From assembly GCA_031409955.1 (NCBI GenBank), contig JANNYF010000034.1, positions 14,432 through 78,431 of the forward strand: a stretch of 64,000 nt of DNA, in the 5' to 3' direction. The position numbers and the translations under genes were made by a program. This document shows positions 40,455 to 49,796 of the stretch, in pieces. This DNA is from JAFDVL01 sp031409955 (GTDB lineage Bacteria > Acidobacteriota > Blastocatellia > RBC074). The notes beneath the pieces were generated by a model. It saw nothing but the letters and a program-made list of their open reading frames with translations. It was not told the DNA's origin and did no database searches. Numbering within the stretch: the stretch's first letter is position 1; every line of letters begins with the position of its first letter.

Positions 40455-43226
40455 TCAATTGCATTTGACGAAGGTTTTCACCTGCAAATCCTTACCATCG
40501 GTTGAAATCGTAATCGCGCCACAGCGACTGGTTTGCAAAATCTGTGCGCCGCTGGTCTTCAATCTTTCCATTGTTTCTGGATGCGGGTGATCGAAGGGGC
40601 TGGGATGTGCGACCGAAATCACCGCGATGGTGGGTTTCGCGCGCGCCAAAAAGTTCGCCGTCGAAGAACTTCGTGACCCGTGATGTGCGACTTTCAAGAC
40701 ATCAGTTTTCAAGTCTTCATTTTCTGCGACGAGCCGCACTTCAATTTCTTTTTCCACATCGCCCGTCAGCAAAAACACGCGCTGTCCAAAGCGCAGCCGC
40801 AACGTGAGCGATTGATTATTTGCCGCTTGCGAAGCATTCAAGGCATCACGGAACGGCGTCAATACCTCAATGTTCACGCCATCTATGTCCAATTTGTCGC
40901 CGCGCACCAGCGCTTGCAACGGCGCGTTTGCAAAGCTTGCCGCTTGTCGAAACGTGTCGAATTGCTTGTCGTCCATTGGAATCACGCCCGTCAATGCCGC
41001 GCCAATCGCAAAGCTTTTGGCGATGTCTGCAAAACCTTGCACGTGATCGGAATGCCCGTGACTCGCCGCGATGAAGTCCAGCCGCTTGATGCCGCGTTGC
41101 CACAAATACGGTGACACGGCAGCTTCGCCAATGCTGATGCGGTCTTCGACAAACACCTCTTCGCCTTCCGTCAAAGCCAAATCTGTTGGGATGCGACCGC
41201 CGCTGTCGAGCAGCATCAGTTTGCCATTCGGGAACGAAAGTAGCATTCCATCGCCTTGCCCGACGTCAAGAAACGTAATGCTCAAGCGGCCTCGCTCAAA
41301 CTCGTGTGGGTGCGGATGCCCAACGAGAACCACAATCAATACAAACAACGCCAACGCACAAAGACTCAAAGTGACAACCACAACTCCTCTGCGAAATCGC
41401 TGCGAAACCTCTGCGCCTCTGCGGTAGAGCGAAAACGGATTCCACCAACTCAACGCCACAAGCAACACCAACGCCAACGCAAAATACACCGCATAAATCC
41501 CCGCCGCATTCGCCCCATAATCCGGCACACGAAAATTCAACTTGCGCCACACCACCAACCAATCCGCCGAGTGCGCTGTCGCCCAGCCAATCCAATTTAC
41601 GACAAAAGCCAGCTTCATCATCACACTGCCAATCAACGAATAGAGCGATAAATACGCAGCTCCGGCGATCATCAGCGCAAACATTAGTGCGCCTTGGATT
41701 GCATTCGTCAGCGGCGATACAAACGACACGCGATGAAAATACGCAATCATCATCGGCAGCAAACCAATTTGCACGACCACCGTTGCCAAGATGGTGACGA
41801 CGATCCAGGAAAGGCTTTGCTGCAAAATTCGCCTGCGCTTCGTCGCGCTCAACCATTTCGCCGCGCGCGCTTTTTCCAATCGGTAACGAATCGGCGCTTT
41901 GCTCATTTCCTCTCGAAACTCTGCTTCGTTCCAATGCAAAACTTCGGCGCACCATTTTAGCCAAGCGGGCACACGCGGCGGATACGGCGTGGCCGCAGAC
42001 GGCTGCCATTCGCCGAGGTTTTTGATGCGCTCCAGCAACGGCACTGTCACCAGCACAATCATCAACACCGTCAAAAACGAAAGCTGAAAGGCCGGATTGA
42101 ACAGGTCACGCGGCTGCCACGCCAGCAGCACGAGCGCCGAAGCCGCTAAGGTATTCGCGCCCGGTGCCGTGCGAAAAATTAATTGCCCGATCAGCACAAA
42201 CGTCAGCATCACGGTCGCCCGCGTGATCGCCGGTTGCGCGCCAATCATCAATGCATAAGCCCACAGCAGCGCGATCATCAACGCGCATCGCAAGCCGCGC
42301 GATGCAAAAAGCTTGGTCATGAGCCACGAAGCGACGAGCGCCAGCATTGCTACGTGCAAGCCCGAAATGACGAGCAGGTGAAACGTGCCGCCGATGCGAA
42401 ATGATTCGGCTGTTTCTAGGGAAAGGAAATGCTGATTGCCGAATAACGCCGCCGCCAAAATGCCGGAAGTCGGTTGCGTGAAGCTCCGCAAAATTACGGC
42501 GATGGCGTTTGCGCGAAGGCCATACAGAAAACTGAGAATGCGATAGCGCGCACCATCGCCAAGGCGTTCCATCAGCAACGCGCTTTTGATTAAGCCATTT
42601 GCATCGTAGCCGCGATATTCCAACATTTCGTCAAAGTCTGGCGCGCCGGGATTGCGAAAGCCTTGTGACTTGCGCAGGTTCGTCAACGCCCGAATCCGCG
42701 TGCCGTATTCAAGTTGTAACGCGTCGTATTCGGCGCGATCCTGCGCTTCGTTGAATGGCAGAACCACGCGCACGGTGCCGGACGCTGCCTGCTCTTTGCC
42801 AAGCGTCGCCAGTTTTTCCAGCGCGACTTCCAGGTAAATCCGATCTGGTGCCAGCTCCGGTGCAGCGGTGATGACGCCCCAAATCTCGACCGGTTCATCA
42901 GCTTGGATCACGCCGCGCTCAAAGAGTGTTTTGACACGATTGGCTGCCACGCTGGCTTCATTCAACGACCAGAGCAATCCACCGCAAGCAAAACAATTCG
43001 CCAATAAAATCAGCGTGATGAGCGCCGCGCGCCGCCATCGCAACTGCTGCACAAAAAATAAAACAATGGCGACAAGAAACAACGGAATCGCTGCTGAAAG
43101 CCACGATTTGAGATTTGTGATGGGAAAGCGCGCCGCCGCGAACTCGCCCAAAATAAACGCGACCGCGCAGTAAACCAGCGGTTGTTCCGGCAAGCTGAAT
43201 TGTGCAAAGGTGAGGCGACGGGGCAT
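40455..43226 (-). CDS. comEC: DNA internalisation competence protein ComEC/Rec2
   Basis: 923 residues, close to the family's full three-part size. The N-terminal DUF4131-like part has TM segments and an OB-like insert (about 100-200). The competence domain holds FLYGLRANAIAVI and LLVISGLHVAMLALV. After more TMs, a C-terminal metallo-beta-lactamase domain has ITFLDVGQGDGMLL and the metal-site HGHSDHVQGF, then LLTGDVEKEIEVRL and LKVAHHGSRSS. ComEC forms the channel that brings single-stranded DNA into the cytoplasm, and its nuclease domain degrades one strand. With the convergent ComEA gene this suggests natural competence. All three pieces look intact. Confidence 0.95.
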   Translation of the reverse strand: MPRRLTFAQFSLPEQPLVYCAVAFILGEFAAARFPITNLKSWLSAAIPLFLVAIVLFFVQQLRWRRAALITLILLANCFACGGLLWSLNEASVAANRVKTLFERGVIQADEPVEIWGVITAAPELAPDRIYLEVALEKLATLGKEQAASGTVRVVLPFNEAQDRAEYDALQLEYGTRIRALTNLRKSQGFRNPGAPDFDEMLEYRGYDANGLIKSALLMERLGDGARYRILSFLYGLRANAIAVILRSFTQPTSGILAAALFGNQHFLSLETAESFRIGGTFHLLVISGLHVAMLALVASWLMTKLFASRGLRCALMIALLWAYALMIGAQPAITRATVMLTFVLIGQLIFRTAPGANTLAASALVLLAWQPRDLFNPAFQLSFLTVLMIVLVTVPLLERIKNLGEWQPSAATPYPPRVPAWLKWCAEVLHWNEAEFREEMSKAPIRYRLEKARAAKWLSATKRRRILQQSLSWIVVTILATVVVQIGLLPMMIAYFHRVSFVSPLTNAIQGALMFALMIAGAAYLSLYSLIGSVMMKLAFVVNWIGWATAHSADWLVVWRKLNFRVPDYGANAAGIYAVYFALALVLLVALSWWNPFSLYRRGAEVSQRFRRGVVVVTLSLCALALFVLIVVLVGHPHPHEFERGRLSITFLDVGQGDGMLLSFPNGKLMLLDSGGRIPTDLALTEGEEVFVEDRISIGEAAVSPYLWQRGIKRLDFIAASHGHSDHVQGFADIAKSFAIGAALTGVIPMDDKQFDTFRQAASFANAPLQALVRGDKLDIDGVNIEVLTPFRDALNASQAANNQSLTLRLRFGQRVFLLTGDVEKEIEVRLVAENEDLKTDVLKVAHHGSRSSSTANFLARAKPTIAVISVAHPSPFDHPHPETMERLKTSGAQILQTSRCGAITISTDGKDLQVKTFVKCN

Positions 43227-43314
43227 AGATGAAATGCGGAGTTTTGATTGCGGATTGCGGAGTTGGAGGCCCCACCTTTCGCGCTCAAGATCAGCGTGAA
43301 AATAACTGTACCAT

Positions 43315-43403
43315 CTGCCTGATTCCCGATTCCCGATTCCCGATCACAAAATAAAGCATCGTTTTGGTGCGCAGGAGTCAGGAATCAGGAATCGGGAAGC
43401 AGG
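43315..43403. repeat. Palindrome of GATTCCC heptamers, second copy
   Basis: The left arm from 43315 holds CTGATTCCC and three GATTCCC-type units. The right arm (43374-43402) has the complementary GGAATCAGGAATCGGGAAGC-type units. It matches the palindrome at 2141-2236 in unit sequence. A further short GATTGCG tandem lies upstream at 43244-43262. The repeat lies between comEC and rlmD. Confidence 0.85.
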
Positions 43404-43426
43404 CGAGAGCCTCCTGTCTGGTCAAA

Positions 43427-44623
43427 TTATTTTCGCTCTGATCGTAATTTAACCACGGTTTCGACGTGATAGGTCTGCGGAAACATATCCAACGCCGTGA
43501 TCGAATCAATGTTGTATTTCGCTTTGGTCAATAGTTTCAAATCGCGTGCGAGCGTGGTTGGATCGCACGAAACATAGTGAATGGTCGCGGGCTTGAGTGC
43601 CACCAATCGTTGGATGACCGCTGCGCCTGCGCCTGCACGCGGCGGATCAAGTAACACAAAATCCGGGCGCGGCAATTTCGGTGTCTGGAATTTCAACCAC
43701 GCTTCGACGGACATCGCGTCGTAGTTCACGTTGGCAATGTGATTCGCCTGAGCATTTTGGAGGCCGTGCTTGACCGCGATTTTACTGCCTTCGACGGCAT
43801 ACACCTGCGCGAAGGAGTTTGCCAGTTGCAGTGAAAACAGCCCTGCGCCCGCATACAAATCAAACGCGATTTTGCCTTCTGCACGGTTAATTGCAGTTTC
43901 GACTAATTGCTCGACTAACAACCGATTGGCTTGAAAAAACGTGCGCACGCCAAAGCTGTAAGTGATGCCCGCAATCGTCTGCTGCACAGTGCCTTTGGCA
44001 TCAATTTCGGCATCGCGCGCATTCTCGCCCGTGGCCGGAGTCGCCAACACTTGCGTATCTCCAACGGTCAAATACACCCGCGTTGCCCGGCGTGGCAACA
44101 AGTTCGGCAGTTTGTGTAATTGTCGCAACTCCATGTTCGCCGCAGGCAGTAAAATCGGGCATTCGATGACTTCGCAGACTTCGTGCGAGTTCGGTTTGTA
44201 GAAGCCAATTTGCTCACCATTGATTTTGATTTCTGCGCGCGAACGGTAGCCGAATTCGTTTGCCGCGAGTACGGGAATCTCCGCTTTCCAATCAATGCCG
44301 CCGATTCGGCGCAGCGATTCTCGAATGAAGTCGGCCTTGGTTTCAAGCTGTGCGGCGTATTGCAAGTGCTGCAATTGACAGCCACCACAAACGCCGAAAT
44401 ATTGGCAAGGCGCAGCGCGGCGTACAGGTGAAGGCGCGAGAATTTCTTCCACCACACCGCGTGCAAAGTTCCGTTCAAGATTGGTGATGCGCACGCGCAA
44501 TTGATCGCCTGGCGCGGCAAACGGCACGAACACGGCTTGCCCGTTCACACGCCCCAGCCCCTCGCCGCCGTACACGATTTTCTCTATCGTAAGGTTGTGA
44601 ATGTCGCCCAGGCTCAAGTTCAT
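43427..44623 (-). CDS. rlmD: 23S rRNA (uracil-C5)-methyltransferase, RlmD-like
   Basis: 398 residues. An N-terminal TRAM domain (VYGGEGLGRVNGQAVFVP), an iron-sulfur motif CQYFGVCGGCQLQH (CxxxxxCGGC type), and a Rossmann methyltransferase domain with AFDLYAGAGLFSLQLA and DFVLLDPPRAGAG are visible. The catalytic cysteine lies in IHYVSCDPTTLARDL. The sequence family covers RlmC, RlmD and RumA, and I assign RlmD by TRAM and iron-sulfur presence; TrmA or RlmC cannot be fully excluded. The start directly follows the stop of the 242-residue hypothetical gene. Confidence 0.88.
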   Translation of the reverse strand: MNLSLGDIHNLTIEKIVYGGEGLGRVNGQAVFVPFAAPGDQLRVRITNLERNFARGVVEEILAPSPVRRAAPCQYFGVCGGCQLQHLQYAAQLETKADFIRESLRRIGGIDWKAEIPVLAANEFGYRSRAEIKINGEQIGFYKPNSHEVCEVIECPILLPAANMELRQLHKLPNLLPRRATRVYLTVGDTQVLATPATGENARDAEIDAKGTVQQTIAGITYSFGVRTFFQANRLLVEQLVETAINRAEGKIAFDLYAGAGLFSLQLANSFAQVYAVEGSKIAVKHGLQNAQANHIANVNYDAMSVEAWLKFQTPKLPRPDFVLLDPPRAGAGAAVIQRLVALKPATIHYVSCDPTTLARDLKLLTKAKYNIDSITALDMFPQTYHVETVVKLRSERK

Positions 44624-45352
44624 TTACAAGTAAAACAGTCCGAGTCGTGGCACGCGGTATTCATCACGCAGCTTGCGGGCAATCCAATTGCCGAGCGTTT
44701 GTTCATAGATTTCTTTGTCCATGCCTTTGCGATAATTCTTCAGGTCTTTCTCGCCTTGCACCCGCAATTCGGCCCGCGTTTCTGCGCTCGCGTGCTGCTG
44801 AATCGCGTCGAGCAAAAAGGCTTCGATCAAGTTCAAATCCGCATCCATTTGTCCGAGGAAATCATCGCTGGGTTTGCTCAAATCGTGGCTGATTTCTGCA
44901 ATGCGACGCGCGGCGCGATCAAAGGCTTCGGCTAAAAATACATCGTCGGCGTTGCTGATGCTCAGCCGGGTCAGCGTTTCCTGCCATTCGTCCAGTGCGA
45001 GTTTGATATTCGCAGTCGAAAAGCCGCCCATTTCTTCCGGCTCCGGCTCCGGCTCCGCACCGTTGCCATTGCTGTGCTGTCCGCCGATGTGTGATTCCAG
45101 ATATTGTTGATACGCGGTTTCGACGGCTTGTTGGCAATAGAACAAATTGTTCACCCATTGCCCGAATTTGCGCGGCTTTTGATCGTGCAAGTCGAACGCC
45201 TGATTGATACCGCGCAGCGCGATTCTGAGCGGCACACCGCGCTGTTGCCAAGTTTCAATCAGCGCCCAATCCAACGGCGACACCAGCAAGTGCTTGCCGC
45301 GCCGCCGGACAAATTCCTGTTCGACTTCTGTAAAGTAGTTGAAGTAATTCAT
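44624..45352 (-). CDS. Hypothetical protein upstream of rlmD
   Basis: 242 residues from ATG 45352. The longer reading frame to 45463 runs through repeat sequence and is rejected. The start FNYFTEVEQEFVRRRGKHL and VSPLDWALIETWQQRGVPLRIALRGINQAFD (in two parts) form a conserved-looking N-terminal domain that I have seen in similar proteins but cannot name. The rest is helical with an Asn/Glu/Pro-rich linker (NGNGAEPEPEPEEMGG). No signal peptide or TM. It is coupled to rlmD with zero spacing (TAA then ATG). A PEP-like role in RNA modification is possible only as context. Confidence 0.6.
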   Translation of the reverse strand: MNYFNYFTEVEQEFVRRRGKHLLVSPLDWALIETWQQRGVPLRIALRGINQAFDLHDQKPRKFGQWVNNLFYCQQAVETAYQQYLESHIGGQHSNGNGAEPEPEPEEMGGFSTANIKLALDEWQETLTRLSISNADDVFLAEAFDRAARRIAEISHDLSKPSDDFLGQMDADLNLIEAFLLDAIQQHASAETRAELRVQGEKDLKNYRKGMDKEIYEQTLGNWIARKLRDEYRVPRLGLFYL

Positions 45353-45665
45353 GGGGAGTAGGGGTGAGGCGAGGAGGGCTGGAGACAATGCTCTATCGCG
45401 ATTAAAAAAAAGAATTTCCGAACAGCGCTCCAACGGAGCGGAATACAATAGCCCAGGGTGCAACCCTGGGTTGACAGGAGATTACGACCCAAGCCCTGAA
45501 AGGGTGACGGACAGAACGAGACGCTCTGTCGCCCTTTCAGGGCTTGGGTTCTTTTTTTGCCCATACCCAGGGTTACACCCTGGGCTATATTCTTGCCACT
45601 CCTTCGGAGTTCAATTCGGAAAATCATTTTCTTGATGCCTGTAGTCTCCGATCTCCAGCCCATAA
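45353..45665. repeat. Outer palindrome enclosing a MITE-like element
   Basis: Beyond the element at 45411-45625, the flanks again match inversely: TAGGGGT...GGGCTGGAGAC at about 45359-45386 and GTCTCC...CCAGCCC...ACCCCTA at about 45645-45673. The inner element appears to have inserted into, or grown in, the loop of another palindrome. Confidence 0.5.
45411..45625. mobile_element. MITE-like palindromic element
   Basis: A 215-bp stretch with imperfect terminal inverted repeats of about 60 bp: TTTCCGAACAGCGCTCC on the left against GGAGTTCAATTCGGAAAATC on the right. Inner arms contain ATAGCCCAGGGTGCAACCC and its inverse GGGTTACACCCTGGGCTAT. A second inner stem pairs CAAGCCCTGAAAGGG with CCCTTTCAGGGCTTG. 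No ORF is present. The CCAGGGTG/CACCCTGG palindrome is a type I have seen repeated in soil bacteria; mobilisation in trans by a REP-associated transposase is inference. Confidence 0.75.
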
Positions 45666-45668
45666 CCC

Positions 45669-46436
45669 CTACTTCCTGTTTCTCTCGTAAATAATTCGCA
45701 ATCCTTCGAGCGTGAGATTGTCGTCAATTTCTTCGATCAATTCGCTGCCGCGCCCAATCAGCCTGGCTAATCCGCCAGTTGAAATCACCTTTGTGCCTTC
45801 GCCCAATTCGACCATCATTCGGCGCAGGATGCCGTCCACCAACCCGATGTAGCCGTAATACAAACCGGATTGCACGCTGCCGATGGTGGTTTGCCCAATG
45901 ACTTGTTCCGGTCGCCGAATTTCTACGCGGGAGAGTCGCGCGGCGCGTTGGAATAAGGCTTCGGCGGAAATATTCAAGCCCGGCGTAATCACACCGCCGA
46001 GATATTCGTTGTGTTTGCTGACAGCGTCGAACGTCGTGGCCGTGCCGAAATCTACAATGATGCACGGCGTTCCATAGCGGGCAATTGCCGCGACACTGTT
46101 GACGATGCGATCAGCGCCGACATCGGTTTCGGGCTGGTAGCGAATCGGCATGCCGGTTTCGCTGGTATGATCCACGTAATAGGGCGTGAGTCCGAAGTAG
46201 TTTTCAGACATCTTCGTCAACGTGAAATTTAGCGGCGGCACGACGGAAGAAATCGCTATGCCCGTGATTTTTTCGGAATCCATTTTGGCGAGCGAGAACA
46301 GGTTGCGAAAAAGGATGCCGTATTCGTCAATTGTGCGATTGCGCTCGGTCGAAAGCCGCCAATTCGTGATGAGTTGATCGCCTTCATACGCGCCGACGAC
46401 TGTGTTTGTGTTGCCAACGTCAATGACTAAGAGCAT
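45669..46436 (-). CDS. coaX: Type III pantothenate kinase
   Basis: 255 residues. The ASKHA-type ATP fold has LLVIDVGNTNTVVGAYEGD at the start, VGADRIVNSVAAIARYG with the substrate aspartate, IIVDFGTATTFDAV (phosphate loop) and GGVITPGLNISAEALFQRAARL. CoaX phosphorylates pantothenate in the first step of coenzyme A synthesis and is not inhibited by CoA. Length and motif order match the family. In many bacteria coaX is next to birA, and birA is 2.5 kb away here but separated by a caspase-like gene and a repeat. Confidence 0.96.
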   Translation of the reverse strand: MLLVIDVGNTNTVVGAYEGDQLITNWRLSTERNRTIDEYGILFRNLFSLAKMDSEKITGIAISSVVPPLNFTLTKMSENYFGLTPYYVDHTSETGMPIRYQPETDVGADRIVNSVAAIARYGTPCIIVDFGTATTFDAVSKHNEYLGGVITPGLNISAEALFQRAARLSRVEIRRPEQVIGQTTIGSVQSGLYYGYIGLVDGILRRMMVELGEGTKVISTGGLARLIGRGSELIEEIDDNLTLEGLRIIYERNRK

Positions 46437-46529
46437 AGAGTTTTAGGTAGTAGTGAAGTTGATGTTTCAGACGTCGGCATCTTACCAAGCGAGGAGAAGA
46501 AGCAGCAAGCCCTGAGAGTGTGAAGCTTG

Positions 46530-46700
46530 GAAACGCGAAGCGCCTGGGAGCGCAGGCGTCTCGCCTGCCACGAGCGAGTGCAACGTCGCTTGTGTACTCT
46601 CGCAAGAGATGCGCCTTATCTTCAGCATATTTGCACGCCTGCGCGTCGCTTCGCTGGCGCAGCAGGCGAGACGCCTGCGCTCCCAGGCGCTTCGCGTTTC
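46530..46700. repeat. REP-like palindrome with 39-bp perfect arms
   Basis: Arms at 46530-46568 and 46662-46700 are perfect reverse complements of 39 bp, starting GAAACGCGAAGCGCCTGGGA. The spacer of 93 bp has weak symmetry. The core GGAGCGCAGGCGTCTCGCC is an unusually strong stem. The element lies between the caspase-like gene end and coaX and ends just before the caspase-like stop. Confidence 0.9.
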
Positions 46701-46705
46701 TCGGC

Positions 46706-48766
46706 TCAGCGCATCATCTTGCGCAATTCTTTGACGTGTTCGGTGATGCGGTCGCGGTCATTGCGATTCGGCGCAATCCGCAGAATCGTCTCAAACGCGT
46801 TGAGGGCTTCCGCGTAGCGCCCGGATGTTTCGTAAATCTGCGCGAGTTCGAGGTAGGTTTCCGGCAAATACGGATTCGCTTGCGCGGGAAACTTTTGCAA
46901 GATGTCTTTGGCTTCGGCTTCGGCCTTGTCGAATTGACGGCTGAAACGGGCGGCGCGCACCAGCATCAAGCGGGATTCGAGGACGCTGGGATCGCATTGC
47001 ACGGCTTGCGCAAACGCGCGTTCGGCTTTGTCGAATTTCTTTTGCTGGAAGTAATGATCGCCGACGTGAAAGCTGGGTGCCGCCCACGCCGGAGCCAATT
47101 CCGCCGCGCGTTTGTACGCGTCGAATGCTTTGTTTTTGTCTTGCCGTCTTTCATACGCATAGCCGAGCGCATTCCACGAATACGCGGCGCGCGGATCAAA
47201 CTTCAGGGCTTGTTGCAAAACGGCGACGGCATCCTGGGCGCGATTTTCTTCAATCAACGCGCGGCCTTCGCAAAACAGATATTTGGCTTCGATGGTTGGA
47301 TCAGTGACGTTCAGCGATTTCAGCAGCCGGAAGGCTTCTGCACCTTGTCGAAACGAATGACGGCTGACCGTGGTGATCGAAGCCTGCACGTAATTGCTGA
47401 TGGCTTGTTGTCCGATGGCTTCAAAGATGCTGCTGAATGTGATTTCGAGAGCTTTGCGATTTGGTTCTTGTGGTGCAGTTTGGAGCAATTGCTGATATTG
47501 CTGCCACGCTTGGCCGATATTTTTGGCTGCCAGTGATTGTTGGATTTGGGCGACGAGCGGCGAGCTGGGCGGCCTTGTCGGCGCGGCGGTTTTCACGTTC
47601 ACGATGGTTCGTTCGGCGGCGAGCGAAAGCTTTTGCGTGATGGTCGAAGCGCCCGGCGAATCAATCGAAAACTCGTGCTGACCGGGCTTGAGCTGTTCGA
47701 TGACGAGCGAGCCGTTCGGGCGAATCTTGCCCTTGAAGCTATTATTTAAATACACATCGCTGCCCGGCACGCCGCGAATTTCCAGCGTGGCAGAAGCGAT
47801 TGATAATTTTTCAGGCTCAGGCTTGATAACAACTGGCTTAGTGACAACTGGCGCAACTTTGCTCAACACTGCCAGTGGCAGGCGCGGATCAATGCTGCCA
47901 GCCGCGCGGGGATGTTGCAGCGACTTGGTTTCTTTCGGCACCATCTCGGACAAGTATTCCAACACTTCTGCCGCACGCACGAAACCGTCTTTGTCCTTGT
48001 CTGCTTCGCCTTTCAGTCCTTTCAGCAGGAAATGCGTGAACACGCCGTGACCGCCGCCCCAATGCTCGCCTTCGTAGCTGCGTTGATCGGCGCGTGAGCC
48101 GAGGATGCGCAACACACCTTGCCCGCTTTTGCCGACTTCTTCCATGTAGCGATTGACCATCGTTTGCGTTTCAGTGCTGCGCGAAGTCCAGCCGAGTTTC
48201 CCCGCGTGACAAGCATCCGCAATCAGAATCACCGACCGCGCCTTAATACGTTCGGTGACAATGCGATCCAGTTCAGCAATCGGCATCGCGGTGGCGTACA
48301 AATTTTGCGGATCAGAATCGTGCGCCAGCAAATAACCATCGCGGTCGCCTTCGACTACGCCGTGCCCGGCAAAGAAAATCACGACGACATCGTCCGGCTC
48401 AACGGAACGCGGCAACGCTGTGCCGAGCGCGCTGCGCATCGCGGAAACGGTCGCATCTTGATTGAGCATCACAGTGACTTGATTCGCTGGAAAGCCGCCG
48501 CCATTCGGGCTGCGCAAAAACGCGGCGAAATCCTGCGCGTCGCGGTGCGCGTATTGAAGCTGCTGTTCTTTGTTCAGATTGCGATAGCTGGAAACGCCGA
48601 TCACGACCGCCCAGAGCTTGCCTTTACCGTCAATCGTTTCGCCGCTGGTTTGCACAACGGTCAGCGCGCGTTCCTGCTTCGGCATTTTTTGTGCAAGCAC
48701 AGGCAAACTGCAACACAAAGCGACCAAAATAGCGTGAACGGCGGAATAAGAACGAAAGTTTTTCAT
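46706..48766 (-). CDS. Secreted caspase-like (C14) protein with PEGA-like and TPR domains
   Basis: 686 residues from ATG 48766; the ORF to 48823 adds no signal-peptide logic. A signal peptide (about 9-26, ending LAQ) precedes a caspase p20-type domain: LWAVVIGVSSYRNLNKEQQL, His in VVIFFAGHGVVEG and Cys in VILIADACHAGKLG. After residue about 300 comes a PEGA-like sandwich (LEIRGVPGSDVYLNNSFKGK). From about 410 it has TPR repeats ending LNAFETILRIAPNRNDRDRI. This is an intact metacaspase-like cysteine peptidase with protein-interaction repeats, exported to the periplasm. The role is unknown; such proteins may process or scaffold envelope proteins. Confidence 0.85.
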   Translation of the reverse strand: MKNFRSYSAVHAILVALCCSLPVLAQKMPKQERALTVVQTSGETIDGKGKLWAVVIGVSSYRNLNKEQQLQYAHRDAQDFAAFLRSPNGGGFPANQVTVMLNQDATVSAMRSALGTALPRSVEPDDVVVIFFAGHGVVEGDRDGYLLAHDSDPQNLYATAMPIAELDRIVTERIKARSVILIADACHAGKLGWTSRSTETQTMVNRYMEEVGKSGQGVLRILGSRADQRSYEGEHWGGGHGVFTHFLLKGLKGEADKDKDGFVRAAEVLEYLSEMVPKETKSLQHPRAAGSIDPRLPLAVLSKVAPVVTKPVVIKPEPEKLSIASATLEIRGVPGSDVYLNNSFKGKIRPNGSLVIEQLKPGQHEFSIDSPGASTITQKLSLAAERTIVNVKTAAPTRPPSSPLVAQIQQSLAAKNIGQAWQQYQQLLQTAPQEPNRKALEITFSSIFEAIGQQAISNYVQASITTVSRHSFRQGAEAFRLLKSLNVTDPTIEAKYLFCEGRALIEENRAQDAVAVLQQALKFDPRAAYSWNALGYAYERRQDKNKAFDAYKRAAELAPAWAAPSFHVGDHYFQQKKFDKAERAFAQAVQCDPSVLESRLMLVRAARFSRQFDKAEAEAKDILQKFPAQANPYLPETYLELAQIYETSGRYAEALNAFETILRIAPNRNDRDRITEHVKELRKMMR

Positions 48767-48940
48767 AGCGTTGCTCTTTGCTTTTGTCTGTGGGACGCGA
48801 GGAGAATGGTTGTTCGTCAGCATTCTACCCCCTGCGTCAAGTCCCGTGCGGTTTCCCTATTTCTATAAGCGCGAAAACAAGAAACCTTTCTGCCAATGAC
48901 TGGCAAAAAAAAAGCAAAGGATGTTGCCGGAAATTATGGA

Positions 48941-49753
48941 TTAGGAATGGCGCAGATGTTTGATTTCACCTGCGAGGATGGTGCGAATTTCGCCGGAAGA
49001 GGTTTGGAGTTGCAACGCGCCGCTGTCGTTCAGCCCAACCGTTTCGCCGCGCACTTCTTCGTGATCGAAAAGGACGACCACCTGTCTGCCGTGCGCGTAG
49101 CTCGAAAGCTCCTGCCAACGTTGCAAAATCTTGCGTGGACGATTCTGCCGCAATTCTTCATACCAAAACGCCAACCGATCCAGCAGCGCATTTCTGAAGC
49201 TGGCGACATTGAAGTGCTGGTCGAATTCCATCTTGAGCGAGGTCGCAATCTCGCTGAGTTCAGGCGGGAATGACGAATGATTCAAATTCACGCCGATGCC
49301 GACAATAAAGCGCGGCGCTTCATTGGGTGTGCTGGTGCTTTCGATTAAGATGCCGCTGATTTTCCGCGCATTCAGCAATACATCATTCGGCCATTTGATG
49401 TCCAATTTCAAATCTGAAATCCCAATTTGCTGAATCGTTTCCGCTACCGCCACCGCCACTAATAAACTGAGCAACGGAATTTTACTCGCTTCAATTTCAG
49501 GTCGCAGCAAGACCGAAAGATACAGCCCTTCGCCCGGCGCAGAATGCCACACACGCTCGCGCCTGCCGCGTCCAGCGGTTTGTTCGTCCGCCGTCACGCA
49601 GGTGAATTCCGGCGCGCCCAATATCGCTTTCAACTGATCGTTGGTCGAGCCGATGGATTCGTACTGATGAATGGTGAAGGGCGGATGAAGCTCAAGGCGC
49701 AAGGCGGAACGCAGAATGTGGAGTTGTAAATCCTCTGATTTGGGTTGACTCAT
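48941..49753 (-). CDS. birA: Biotin--[acetyl-CoA-carboxylase] ligase
   Basis: 270 residues. The catalytic domain is typical: HQYESIGSTNDQLKAIL, TADEQTAGRGRRERVWHSAPGEGLYLSVLL (in two parts, with the biotin-binding RGRR), LDIKWPNDVLLNARKISGIL and VGIGVNLNHSSFPPEL. The C-terminal SH3-like part is present. There is no N-terminal DNA-binding helix-turn-helix, so it would be a monofunctional ligase, not the biotin operon repressor. It attaches biotin to the carboxylase carrier. A gap of 43 nt separates it from nadC and the two may form one transcript. Confidence 0.95.
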   Translation of the reverse strand: MSQPKSEDLQLHILRSALRLELHPPFTIHQYESIGSTNDQLKAILGAPEFTCVTADEQTAGRGRRERVWHSAPGEGLYLSVLLRPEIEASKIPLLSLLVAVAVAETIQQIGISDLKLDIKWPNDVLLNARKISGILIESTSTPNEAPRFIVGIGVNLNHSSFPPELSEIATSLKMEFDQHFNVASFRNALLDRLAFWYEELRQNRPRKILQRWQELSSYAHGRQVVVLFDHEEVRGETVGLNDSGALQLQTSSGEIRTILAGEIKHLRHS

Positions 49754-49796
49754 GTTGCGACGAAATCAGGCTATTTTCAGCGTTCAGACTTCTGCG

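Noticed and set aside
46520..47536. 338-codon plus-strand ORF across the REP element and the caspase-like gene
   Set aside because: It begins in the palindrome and continues antisense to the TPR region; no ribosome site or domain.
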